This document shows positions 1 through 9,729 of a DNA stretch of 28,684 bases, piece after piece. Position 1 is the stretch's first letter. Each line of letters opens with the position of its first letter. The DNA comes from Larix sibirica (lineage: Eukaryota > Streptophyta > Pinopsida > Pinales > Pinaceae). The DNA lies in assembly GCA_004151065.3 (NCBI GenBank), contig NWUY0300010595.1, forward strand, positions 6,540-35,223, written 5' to 3'. Under the pieces are notes generated by a model. The model was not told the origin of the DNA and ran no database searches. It saw only the letters and a program-made list of their open reading frames with translations. The position numbers were made by a program, and so were the translations under genes.

Positions 1-426
1 AAATTTTTAACATTACCATTAATTGTTTCAAGACTTTTGAGAGTGATTCTAAACTTCCAACCTCATTAGACCTCATATGCTAAAAGTAGAAATTTAGATG
101 CCATTCAGAATCCCATAGACTTAACTGTTTTCAAGTTTCATATATACAATGGAAATAATTTAAATTTCCCATCCCGTGGTCCCAATACCCATCTTCGTAC
201 CCAAGAATCCTGACAACTAAGATTAAAAATTATCCACATGAATCATTTTTCTTTATAGATATAGTGTCCCTCTCTATATGTATCTTTGTTTTGAACTTTG
301 TGAGCATCAACATTGTAAATTTGTTTTTATTTAAAAATTTCTTATTTAATTAAAGTTCATAATTACACACACTAGTTTTAGAAAGCACCATCATATATAC
401 CAAAGACAAACTATTTCAGAAAAAAA

Positions 427-500
427 ATCTTTATTTCTTACTAATCATTTCTATTTTACAACAATCTTTTATTTCTTACTAATTATTTCTATTTTATGTC
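427..500. repeat. 37-bp imperfect tandem duplication
   Basis: Two adjacent copies, 427-463 and 464-500, share the core TTATTTCTTACTAAT followed by TTTCTATTTTA, with a few substitutions and one extra T in the second copy. It is one of several two-copy short tandem duplications in the window. Confidence 0.7.
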
Positions 501-716
501 TTTATTGCATAAAAATATTAAATAAAACTATTCATGTTTAAAAAATTAAAACCAATTTCGTCCCATTTTCAAACATGGAGAGGTTATATCACCTTGGTAT
601 GGAAGAAATATTTTCACTTAACCTACATTAAAAACAAAAACAAAAACAAAAATCTATTCATATAATCTCAATTTTAAATTTTAAACAAAAATTAAAAAAA
701 TCAAAACCAATATAAA

Positions 717-854
717 TTCATCTTAAATCTATCGAAACCATTAAATCTATTAAAACCAGAGCCATAAATTTTTTTACTTTCTTAATTCATCTTAAATCTA
801 TCAAAACCATTAAATCTATTAAGACCAGAGCCATAAATTTTTTTACTTTCTTAA
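717..854. repeat. 69-bp tandem duplication
   Basis: Copies at 717-785 and 786-854 differ at two positions by eye. Both contain the block CCAGAGCCATAAATTTTTTT. There is no spacer between the copies. The repeat has no coding content and lies in AT-rich DNA left of the GC-richer segment. Confidence 0.9.
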
Positions 855-1000
855 TGTGTAAATACTAAATTTTTTTTAAGAATAAGATCATTAATTAAAA
901 TGAAAATTCTAAAATATTGTTTATACAATTTAGTTTTTTACTGACGTTCCTTAAAAGTATTGCTTTTATTTTTAAAGAAATCTCAATTTTACGGAGAACA

Positions 1001-1620
1001 ATTTTAGTGATCGCCGACCGGCACGATAGGGTAGTAGGGCTTCGAAGCTGTCGCCATGAACTCAGTACAAGTCTTGAAAACACCGCACGACGTTGAGTCC
1101 TAGAATAGAATTATCTGGCCTCAACATTATTGCTTCCGAGTTCCGACTCTCGTGGCCATCCACAGCTCGCAAACGGAATATCGCCATCGATACGAAAGAA
1201 AGCAAGAAAATGCATTCACCCGTACCGTACGTATGAACTTTACACTTGTCGTTTACAAAAGCTGCATTATATGCGATGTGATTAGGGTAGCCACTAGTGA
1301 GAAGTCCATGTCTCGAACGACTGGATATAGTTGTAAAATGCGACTGTTTGCGATCATGGCCCTACGGTTATCACTCGGATGCCAGTAGAGCCGGTCCCGT
1401 CGGTTGGTTTGTGTTAGAAATTTCCCTGAATTGGAGGGTTTGAAAGCGTGAACCTGTTTTCGGGCTTCACGAGGAAGGAAACCTTCTGTGAATTAGCCGC
1501 CGCGTGGTACAAGAAGAAACTCTAAAGAGGAACCAGATACATTTTTTTTTATATAATGGGTGTAATGGCGTCTTTGGGGTTTCAGCTACAGAATAACTGC
1601 GGCGGTTGGATCGGATGGGA
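1001..1620. other. GC-richer non-repetitive segment, possible gene-proximal or promoter DNA
   Basis: Base composition changes abruptly near 1000 from AT-rich to near-balanced sequence with several CG dinucleotides, and stays so to about 1520, with further GC-rich patches to 2156. In this window that is unusual and is what plant gene starts often look like. A plus-strand open frame at 1152-1388 begins with GTG and has no recognisable protein. On the minus strand, a short frame starting at ATG 1057 reads MATASKPYYPIVPVGDH and stops at 1004. Its composition is protein-like, but I cannot match it to a family and it has no clear downstream splice site. I treat the segment as gene-proximal DNA of unknown function. 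Confidence 0.45.
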
Positions 1621-1720
1621 TTTTTTACGTTTCTTCTAAATTATTTCAGAAGGATCAGCTGTTATTTGGTTATGCGATCGATCGGTTGAGATTTTTTACG
1701 TTTCTTCTAAATTATTTCAG
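1619..1720 (+). repeat. Duplicated 31-bp pyrimidine-rich block ending in TTATTTCAG
   Basis: A 31-bp block is repeated exactly at 1619-1649 and 1690-1720, 71 bp apart. The DNA between is a weaker match to the sequence before the first block, so a 71-bp unit was probably duplicated. Each copy has a T-rich tract and ends in CTAAATTATTTCAG, which resembles a plant branch point, polypyrimidine tract and 3' splice site. The copies might therefore be alternative splice acceptors of an upstream leader intron, but no transcript evidence is available. They lie about 60-130 bp upstream of the TATA box. Confidence 0.85.
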
Positions 1721-1778
1721 GGCTTCTAACAAGTTAGGTTATCATAAATCTTACTTATGGCACACCTAGATATTCTTC

Positions 1779-1785
1779 TATATAA
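1779..1785 (+). promoter_or_regulatory. Candidate TATA box
   Basis: TATATAA lies in a moderately GC-rich context, followed 25-32 bp downstream by a CA/C/T-rich stretch (about 1805-1817) that would suit a plant transcription start. Downstream are a leader-like segment and the two candidate exons described next. TATA-like strings are common by chance in AT-rich DNA, so the case rests mainly on this spacing and position. Confidence 0.35.
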
Positions 1786-1809
1786 CTGCATTTCAACAAC
1801 AGCTTTCGT

Positions 1810-1996
1810 CTTTGCCTTTTATTTTTTCTCGCCTCACACTAAATACTCGTCTTGTCTTTGTTGGTTAGCATTAGGAAACTGCTTTGCTTGAAAGCGAAAA
1901 GGACTCGGCATGTCGAAGAGCGGCGCTGATACTTCGTCGTGATTCATCAGTAGGGCTTGCTCAGTGTCCCGATCGTTCCATCTGGGCGTATAAAAG
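1810..1996 (+). other. Candidate first exon, probably 5' leader
   Basis: This segment lies between the candidate TATA box and a possible donor, AAAAG|GTCTGT at 1996/1997. The first ATG (1910) opens only a 10-codon frame (MSKSGADTSS) that stops at 1940-1942. No other ATG frame stays open to the donor, so any protein would have to start in the next exon and this would be untranslated leader, with the short frame as an upstream ORF. The GC content and lack of repeats argue for an exon. An antisense frame over 1998-1834 is also open and protein-like. The T-rich sequence that follows fits a plus-strand plant intron better than a minus-strand one. Confidence 0.3.
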
Positions 1997-2104
1997 GTCT
2001 GTAAATATTTTTGTTTGTTTTGGATATTAACATTTTTATTCCATTTTTTTTGTGTTATTTTGTTGGACATGTTACTTTCTTTAAACTTTTTTAATCATTT
2101 ACAG

Positions 2105-2156
2105 GGAACGATGAAGAATTCTCGCAGGATCAACACAAATATATGCCGAAGCAAAG
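2105..2156 (+). other. Candidate 52-bp internal exon
   Basis: The segment is preceded by a T-rich tract ending ATCATTTACAG and followed by GTAAGTGG, both close to consensus for plant 3' and 5' splice sites. It is GC-richer than both flanks. Two frames are open: one reads NDEEFSQDQHKYMPKQ, the other starts at ATG 2111 and reads MKNSRRINTNICRSK. In the first, the leader upstream has a TAG at 1951 and no start, so translation would begin at ATG 2143. I do not recognise either protein. No further exon is evident, so the following intron would be long or the gene is a broken remnant. Confidence 0.4.
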
Positions 2157-2374
2157 GTAAGTGGAAATATTCTCTTTTATGCGAGTTATATACTGAATCA
2201 AAAGTAAATGTCAAATATTCTCCTTCGTGGCAATGTTTTTTGTCATATTTATTTCGGTGATTGTTTATATTTCATGAAGTGCGACCATAAACTAATTTGT
2301 ACAGTAACAACTCTATTCCATAACTCTATTCCATCGCTGTATCATGTATCATTAAAGTGTATGGTTGTATCATA

Positions 2375-2614
2375 GGGGTAAATATTATTCAGCTTGTTGT
2401 AGGTCATTTAATGCAAAGGCAATAGGCTGGTTAGCTTTGGATCTTAAGCTGGATTTCAAGTTGTTTGAGATCTTGCAGACCATTTAATATGGTGGTAATA
2501 GGCTGATTGGTCTTGGATTTCAAGTTGTTTGGATTTCAAGTTGTTTGAGATCCAATGGCCAACCAACCTGCTGCCTCCCCAATAGCCTACAATAGGCTAA
2601 ATAATATTAGCCCT
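2375..2614. mobile_element. Fold-back MITE-like element, about 240 bp
   Basis: The two ends are inverted copies. The left arm (2375-2443) begins GGGGTAAATATTATTCAGC; the right arm (2549-2614) read in reverse begins AGGGCTAATATTATTTAGCC. The similarity continues inward through TTGTAGG to GGATC. The centre has three direct copies of GGATTTCAAGTTGTTT (2451, 2515, 2531) and a partial duplication of the left arm. There is no coding capacity. The words CTAATTTGTACA at about 2293 and 2619 also lie outside the element, but at unequal distances. This is the pattern of a non-autonomous DNA transposon; the superfamily cannot be assigned. It lies just downstream of the candidate exon at 2105-2156. Confidence 0.6.
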
Positions 2615-2819
2615 GAGCTAATTTGTACAATAAGAATCCAAACATAATTATAAAAAAGCCAATTTACAGAGAGTAGTTTTTATTGACTTACTGAAATTAT
2701 TGATTGCATTAACAAAATCTTTACTCTTTGACGATTATTTGTGATTTTTATCTACACAAATTACTCGTCCACTTTTTTAATAAAAAAAATTAATATCAAA
2801 ACCTTAGATCTTCAATCCT

Positions 2820-2937
2820 GGCCATTCTATGCCGGTTTAGTTAACATAAATTTAAATACCTTAGCACATTATGTACATGGCCATTCTATGCCGGTTTAGT
2901 TAACATAAATTTAAATACCTTAGCACATTATGTACAT
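2820..2937. repeat. Perfect 59-bp tandem duplication
   Basis: 2820-2878 and 2879-2937 are identical by eye, starting GGCCATTCTATGCCGG. The lack of any difference contrasts with the other short duplications here, so this one should be recent or a read-assembly artefact. No coding content. Confidence 0.9.
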
Positions 2938-3690
2938 GGGTATCGAGTAGGACTCCAATTGTAAGATTGATTTTTAGAATGTAATTTTTATAATGGAAAT
3001 CGAAACATGGTTAGAAGAAACCATTTTTTTAAATTATTTATTATATATTGAAATACAAATAAATATCAAAGTATTATTGATTTTTTTAATAATATAAATT
3101 AAAATATTTTAATAAATATTTAATATAAATTTATAAAAATTCAAAATACCCGATAGTAAAATATATAATATGTACCCTACAAATTGAAAAGACAAGAATT
3201 TTGTTTTTCATTTCAATAAAATATAACATATTTACATAACTTTGTTTCTTGGGATATATATGTGGTAAAAGTTTGGTTAGATGAATATGATCATTATGCT
3301 TTTAACTTTGAAAAATGTTGGTTGTGTTCAAGTCATAGGTTTTTATTTATATAATTAGTTTTGTTGGTTATGTTAAAGTCATAGGTTTTTATTCATATAA
3401 TTAGTTTTGTATATTATTTATTATTTGAGAAAAGTTCCAATTATCTTTTGTAATAGATATGTTTATGTTTTTTTATAATATATCAATATAATTTATAGAT
3501 ATTTTATTAGTTTACTTAGGATTTGAGGGTTTCATTTGTTAGGTCACTCAAAGTTCTAAACATGGTACTTGGAAAATCCAATTATATTTATTATAATTTG
3601 AAAAATATTTAATTATGTGTAGATTTAAGGGGTATTGGAGTCTGGTATTGTTAATTAAATTCACTTGAATTAGACTAACAAATGTGAGAT
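2938..3690. other. AT-rich DNA without a gene
   Basis: A very AT-rich tract (3000-3240) with no coding signal, then mixed AT-rich sequence. It contains a 46-bp tandem duplication (3316-3361 and 3362-3407, three mismatches) around GTCATAGGTTTTTATT. I see no other feature. It would be intronic if the exon at 2105-2156 is real. Confidence 0.6.
3316..3407. repeat. 46-bp tandem duplication
   Basis: Copies at 3316-3361 and 3362-3407 start TGTTGGTT and share AAGTCATAGGTTTTTATT. There are three differences by eye and no spacer. Confidence 0.85.
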
Positions 3691-3699
3691 TGCTCCCTC

Positions 3700-4202
3700 T
3701 TCCAAAGGTTTGAGGAGGAGGGTCCTTGGTTTTGAGGAACTACAAGACTTTATAATTCCCTGGTTCCCTAAATTTGACCCTAATAATATGTGAGTTACTA
3801 GAATGCCCATGTGGGTTCGTCTCCCCAATTTGCCATTACATTTCTGGTATTTATTAGCATTTGAGGATATTGGGCAAGCTTTTTGCACTTGTACAGAAAA
3901 TTAGATCTTGAAAGAGTTGTGGCGGGTTTATGTACAAATTCCCATATTTATGTTGGGATAGACCTTGGTAAAGGTCTTTTGAACAAAATGAGTCTCACAT
4001 GGACAGATTTCAAACACAAGTTTTGGATTATGAGAACAAAACTTTTAGGTGTAGGATATGTCATTTTCCAAAACATTTACAAGCAACTTGTCCACGTGCT
4101 CAAGCTCATCCTCCTAGAAAAAAAGGAAACAAAACCAAACTGAATAGATGGAATTTTCTAGAGGAACCAAGTTCTGAGATTGACCTTAATGGGACGAGTT
4201 AA
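3700..4202 (+). pseudogene. Broken plant LINE ORF1 (DUF4283-type domain plus CCHC knuckle)
   Basis: Conceptual translation in shifting frames follows the order of the nucleic-acid-binding protein of plant L1-type retrotransposons: GPWF (3721-3732), PWFPKFDPNNM, then MPMWVRLPNLPLHFW (from 3802), EDIGQAF, RKLDLERVV, YVGIDLGKGL, and finally VLDYENKTFRCRIC. The last part holds an intact CX2CX4HX4C zinc knuckle with cysteines at 4050, 4059 and 4089 and histidine at 4074, followed by a basic tail (RKKGNKTK). The frame breaks at least three times (before 3760, near 3885, near 3990) and there is an in-frame stop after PNNM. In intact families this protein binds the element RNA; this copy cannot be full length. 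No reverse transcriptase half follows. It resembles free-standing DUF4283 fragments common in large plant genomes. The family call is firm; the exact lineage is not. Confidence 0.8.
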
Positions 4203-4479
4203 ATTAGGACATAACAAGTATTGAATGGGGAATTAACTCCTTTATGGAGGGATAAAGTAAAATAATTGATAGATGGCATTCCTCCTCGAGGGAGGTCATG
4301 TTAGTTGAAGTTGCTCTATATAGATAAAAAATACCATGAAACCATACCATTGATTTCTAGATAAGGATCTAGTTCCTTTAAAACATGTTGATCTCCCACT
4401 TCCTTTTTCACAGTTAAAGAGAAAGAATTGAAATTTATATTAATAATGTAATTCTAATTTTGTAAGCAGTAGGTTTTTA
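4203..4479. other. No feature seen
   Basis: AT-rich sequence after the LINE fragment, with no open frame of interest. It could be LINE 3' flank, but no downstream domain or poly-A tail was recognised. Confidence 0.5.
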
Positions 4480-4652
4480 GCCCCAAGGGTTAGCTCAATT
4501 GGTAAGACGTGTGCACACTCTCTCGACTTGGGAGGAGGTCATGAGTTCAAGCCTTGAGTCCTTCAAGGTCAAGTCTTCTAACAGGAACCTTACCATCCAT
4601 GAAACATGGGGAAATATTGGTGGGTTTCCTAGTCAATTTCATTAAAAAAAAA
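4480..4652 (+). mobile_element. tRNA-derived SINE
   Basis: An RNA polymerase III promoter of the tRNA type is visible: A box TAGCTCAATTGG (4491-4502) fits TRGYNNARNNG, and a B box GTTCAAGCC (about 4546-4554) fits GWTCRANNC, at a normal tRNA-like spacing. A body of about 90 bp unrelated to tRNA follows, ending in a run of nine A (4644-4652). Flanking words AGTAGGTTTT (before 4478) and AGTAGTTTG (from 4652) resemble an imperfect target-site duplication. The head does not fold as a convincing functional tRNA. SINEs move with LINE proteins; the LINE ORF1 fragment 280 bp upstream may be coincidence. Confidence 0.7.
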
Positions 4653-6313
4653 GTAGTTTGTTGTACTCTTGTAAGTACAATTACACATGTACTTTCCTTT
4701 TTGTATCATGCAACCTTAATTCATTGATTTTCTTTTAAAAATGGAATAGAAATTGTATTTTTTCTTGGGAAAATTAGAATTGTATGGGATTGTTTTGGTG
4801 AAACTTTAAAATTTTGTCATGGCAATGTGTTAAGTAAACACTTCACCCGTATTTTTCTTTTGTTTTGCTATTTTTTCCATGATTTGCTTGTGGTCTAAGA
4901 AATCGTGATTCAGGGCGTCCAATCGATCAAAATTAAACGGGTATCTTGACCACACTAACCCTTAGCATAACTGTATTTTTAAGTGTCTCCTCCGAGCTAC
5001 TTTGCAATGTTTGAACTTGGGTCGTCATGCAAGATGAGATATGTTGAAATAAACCATGCTAGTGGTATTTGACAACACTTCACCTATCTTTATGTGAGAA
5101 GAATTATTAGTAAAATAGAGAAGAATGTCCGAAATAAAATTATCAATGCCAAATATGAGTGGAGAATAGAAGAGTGGACAACAAAGACTCCTTTGGTTAC
5201 TAAAATAAAATAAACTTAAATTGGATTTTCAATTTAATTGAATTTTAATTGTAATTGATTTTTTGGATTTAAATTGAAATTTAGTTTTTTTTGTTTTGAA
5301 ATTTTATTTGGAAATTCAAATTTTCTAATTAAGTTATATTTTTTTATTTAAAAAAAATTATTATAATTCTTAATATTAATTTTAAATTTAATTTAATTTA
5401 ATTTAATTCAACTTTAATAAAAATTAAATTGAATTTAAAACTTCTGAATTTGTTACACATAATACATCAATTAATTCCAACAACGAATCTCTCGTTAGTT
5501 AATCCTTGGAAACACTATCGTCTTGAATGATACTAAGGACCAAGTGACAAATTGTCCTCAGTAGAATAATGTCACCTCTTTTGGAATGGTATAGTTTCTG
5601 ATTGTTGGAAACATGATTGGAATACATGGTAATGTCTCTTCCTCGTTAAGGTTTATATTGGAAAGTTTTCCTTTTAGGAATGATAATCGTTTATGTCATT
5701 TTGCTTCATAGAAGTTGTTTCGTTGTTGTTATGCATATTTTAAGTGAATACGAGGGAATTTTAAATCTCTATATCACTTATAGATTTAAAAAAGAGGTTG
5801 TACGAGTTGATATTGCCCAAGCTTCTCTTACCAAATGTACATGGATATATCATTAATGCACCTTTTGAACGAAGGTTATTTTTGTTAGCTATTAACATGT
5901 TTTCAATTTATACTTTAATAATATATTTTTTATTTTTTTATTAAATGTAAGAAGTTTTAAAATAAAATTTTTATTCAACTAATATTCTAAATGGATTTGA
6001 AAACATAAAGTGAAATCAAATCAAATAACAAGAGAGACACAATTTGTAGAGTAATAACTTTGAATAGAGGCAAAGCTATACTTAGTAGGAAAAATGGAGG
6101 AAAGGAGAACCAACTAATATACATAATAATCTAATCATTCTTATTTATGTAGAGAGATGGTTAAAGTGAGTAAGTAAACTACCAATGGAGGAAGGCCCAA
6201 GACTGAGTACATGGAAGGGAAGTTGAGTTGTCACTAATTTTAGTAGGAGAGACTAGGAATTTAAGGAAGGAAAGGAGAAAAGATAAGAAGAAAATGGTTT
6301 CTAGGTTAATAGT
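4653..6313. other. AT-rich DNA without an identifiable gene
   Basis: No coding region is visible on either strand. Positions about 5230-5450 are extremely AT-rich with short, imperfect, self-complementary words such as AATTTAATTGAATTTT, typical of low-complexity plant intergenic DNA. Nothing else could be assigned. Confidence 0.5.
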
Positions 6314-6427
6314 AGGTTATTAGTAGGTTTTGAAATAGAAATAAACTAATTAATTAACAATATGAGCCAAAGGTTATTAGTAGGTTTTAAAATAGAAATA
6401 AACTAACTAATTAACAATATGAAAAGT
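6314..6427. repeat. 57-bp tandem duplication
   Basis: 6314-6370 and 6371-6427 start AGGTTATTAGTAGG and both include AGAAATAAACTAA and TTAACAATATGA, with a few differences near the ends. Confidence 0.85.
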
Positions 6428-9400
6428 TACTTGGGATAAAGGAAAGGGGTCTCAAATAAGAAGTCAAACGAAAAAGAAGCCCTACTAAATGTACTTGGGT
6501 GGTTTTGGTGTCCTCTCAAAAAAACAAGTTTTGAAATACACTCTCCACATATATTTAGTAAAATCTACCACAAAAGTTTTTTACATTAATATGAGATAAA
6601 ATTCTAGATACGTATGATGATTTTGACTACCCTTAATCACAATATTTGTTGGAACCACCCTTGAGGTGGTTACATGAATTTATGATGATGAAATAAATGG
6701 AAAGAGATAAAGACACCCTAGATAAACTAATTGATCCTACAAGTAAATAGCACACCAATGAGGAGAATACATAATGACAAAGCACCCCACAAGTAAGGGA
6801 TGAAGGAAACTATTTATCTAAGCACCCCAACAGCGTAAATCATAAGTTTAGTGTAACTTTGACAATGTTTCTACATATAAGAGAATCACATTTATATGCT
6901 TAGAAAAGATGAAAGGAGAAATTGAAATAGATTTGGGTGTATAGATGGACGTTGTCTTAGCCATTTGATAAGGTGATTTTTTTCCATTCAATGTGCTTTG
7001 AGGATTTTCAACAAGGAATCACTTGTTTGAAGATCATACCATATACATCTTTTGGTACCCCCTCTATGATAGATATTCTACTTGGAACAAGTTCACAATA
7101 GAGTACATAGAGTTTGTGGGTCACCATACACATCAAAACTAATGGACTTAAGTAAATCTTGACCAAATAAACCCTTTGAAAAGAGAAACCAAATGGATTT
7201 GGGGATGTTAAGGACCTAAAATGAAGTATTTCCAACCAAACAAAATCTAAATCAAAGGCATGAATCTATAGATTAATCCATTCACCTAGAGGATGTCCAA
7301 AATTGAGAACCTAAAGCATATGGGAAATCCAAGCATGCATCCAAAGATCAAATCTAAAAGGGGAGAATGAAAAGACAATCTTGTTATAAGACTATAATTA
7401 AAGTGAAGTGACCAAAATCATGTGACTAGATTATGAAAATGTGTCTCAAATGAATGGATTTCCACATAAGTCAATTTTCATAAGAACAAATAGAAGTCTC
7501 ATATGAGAGGGTTGTGTGTGATGAAATGCACAATGAATACTCCATAAATCCACATTGGAGGGTCTATGTGTATGTAGTTTATAAAGTGAAATATGCATAT
7601 GCTACACTGTTAAAATAAAACATGAAATGAAAATAACATAAGTATAAAGGATTTGAGATTTAATTTTTTGAGTCATTTTTAATAATAATTTATTATAATT
7701 TAATTTTTGTTGTCCTATCTGATATGTCCTGATACATAGAATGCATCTCTAATATGCCTTAATATATAAAATGCATTTATGTAATGTGTTTATTTTCTCA
7801 TTAAGAGTTTGTTGAAATTTTATTGGTTTATTTGATTTTAATGAAAATATATTAAGTTGTCACCAAAGACATGATTGATTGCAAGTGCTCTCTCAATTTC
7901 GTACTTCATCATTACTAATACCAACATAAAAGTGTTTTTAGTATCTGTGGATTTTGATGAATTCCCCTCTTGTGTACTTTTATTGTGTGATTTATCACTG
8001 CAATGCATTTGGATGTATCAATTGGAATTAGAGAATTCAATCCTCAAACCTAATATTTTGTTTTGTTTTGGATAACAATGAATTGATCCCTTGACTATTA
8101 GACTTCAACAACATAAGGAGGATTTTTTTCTTCCCTTATTTAACTTCCACATCCTAACAAGGATCATGTCCCTTCTTTATTTGGATCCGACAAACTAAAG
8201 ATATCTTCTCCCTCTTAATTCATGCTTCCATTACCTTCGTCAACAAGTGTCCAGGGATAAAATAGGGATCCATTGCATAATCCTTCAAGCTTCCACAACA
8301 TTTATGGGGGACGACATCGGGATCTTCTCCCTCCTCCTTCAGGCCATTGCAAGCTTCTTCGGACAAGAAAAAAAATTAATGTTTTCTAGCTCTATTGATA
8401 CATTTCATTTCAACAACAAAGCTTCTGATTTTGTGTCATCGGTTCCTAGTAAATATTATTTAAATTTTAGTATTCTTTGTCACTACAAGTTTATATAGTT
8501 CATAGAATGGATTTATTCCAATACTTCACCCTCAATTCCCTTCATTGGCCCATGCCCTTGTCCATTGTAAGGATATGCCTCCTCCTTTACAAGAAACAAC
8601 CCAATCTTATTTTAACCTCCTATATACCCTATTTGATGTCCACATTAGACATATTTTCATATGCATTGACCACATCGAATCTTTAGAATCCATTCTCCGT
8701 ATATATTGACTCTTTGAGGTTTTTATGCAAAGATTTGCTCACAATCCACAAGTCTAGTCACCCATTTAAGTTAAATCCATAGTATGGTTCTACCTAAAGT
8801 GTTGTAGTCATCTAACATCTCCAATGATTGGTGGAAGAACACAAACCTAACCTTGCAATGAAAACTTTAGTCTTCCTAGGAAACTCAATTGGATGCACCA
8901 TCTTCAACTCTTGGGCATGTGGCACTACTAGCCCATTATATAAATGAAGAAGTAATCAAAGTTGCAAATGTCTAATGGAAGGATTTGTCAAATTTTGGAA
9001 CCTAGTTTATCATGTGTACCACAACTCTCACGTCAACCAAGGTTTCTTGTGTCATGGATATATCCAATTTTATTGGTACCTTTAATCCATGAACTACACT
9101 TGCACCTAAACTCGTGGATGAAGATTGTTTTCCTTTTCAGGTTGTCGAAGATCTTACATCCTCAAATGAGTTGGAAACCAAGGGAGAGTAGTCATGCACA
9201 CTATCATAGAAGCTACATTTGTTTGATAATGTTGGTTAAATGGCAATCATATCAAGTCCTATGATCCTCATCTAGCTCCATCCCCTATTATAGAGGTCTG
9301 TCATTCACCTTACAAGGAGTTCCCCACACCTAAATTAAAAGAATATTTTTTCCTTTTACATCATTACTAGATACACCTATTTAACTCACTAAGGTTTTAG

Positions 9401-9729
9401 CTAATAGTACATGGATGACATTTCTATTTGAAGATATATATTTTAGGGCCACTTACTTTGGTAGAAGGGCAACTTGGTTCCAATCAAAACCCTTACAAGA
9501 ATTGTTTATATATCTAGTGCAATGTCTATTTGATCAATGAGGTTTGAACCTATTTAGAGGACATTGTTGCCTCAACATTGTTGATCATCCTTCCCAATCC
9601 CCAAATTGAGGTACTATCAATTATATTCTTGCATTTTTCTCAATCCCTATTTTTTAGTGGGGTTTGAATAGGTTGAGGTACGTTTGAATAGAATAATAAG
9701 ATAAAGGGAGTTGACATTAAACATGTACT
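6428..9729. other. Unassigned AT-rich sequence with short open frames only
   Basis: Several short frames exist on both strands (for example minus 7235-7008, plus 8247-8498 and plus 8962-9264), but none shows a domain, motif or codon pattern I can recognise, and all are expected by chance in this composition. From about 8100 the sequence is slightly richer in C and in words such as CTTCAAGCTTCC, which may be an old transposon body. I cannot name it. Confidence 0.4.

Larger units (their letters stand above)
1..950. other. AT-rich intergenic DNA without a gene
   Basis: This stretch is strongly AT-rich with many A and T runs and no ORF that looks like a protein. Apart from two short tandem duplications listed separately (427-500 and 717-854) I see nothing in it. 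It lies to the left of the GC-richer segment that starts near 1000 and could be distal upstream sequence of the candidate gene there. Confidence 0.6.

Noticed and set aside
1152-1388. 78-codon plus-strand frame in the GC-richer island
   Set aside because: It starts with GTG, not used as a normal eukaryotic nuclear start, and the translation shows no domain; ATG starts inside it leave short, unremarkable peptides.
4480-4560. Functional tRNA gene
   Set aside because: The A and B boxes fit, but a tRNA cloverleaf with a paired acceptor stem does not form convincingly, and the unit continues into a SINE body with an A tail.
5230-5450. AT-rich inverted words as a possible MITE or matrix-attachment site
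   Set aside because: Self-complementary AATT-type words are expected by chance at this AT content, and no clear ends or flanking duplication were seen.
6653-6671. Small hairpin AACCACC-CTTGA-GGTGGTT
   Set aside because: A 7-bp perfect stem is expected by chance in a window this long and has no associated gene, T-run or promoter.
7008-7235. 75-codon minus-strand frame considered as a second DUF4283 fragment
   Set aside because: A few residues hinted at it, but none of the defining words (GPW, W-V-R-L-P-N-L-P, CCHC) is present.
8962-9264. 100-codon plus-strand frame
   Set aside because: No recognisable motif, and composition as expected for a random frame in this DNA; flanking frames on both strands are similar in length.
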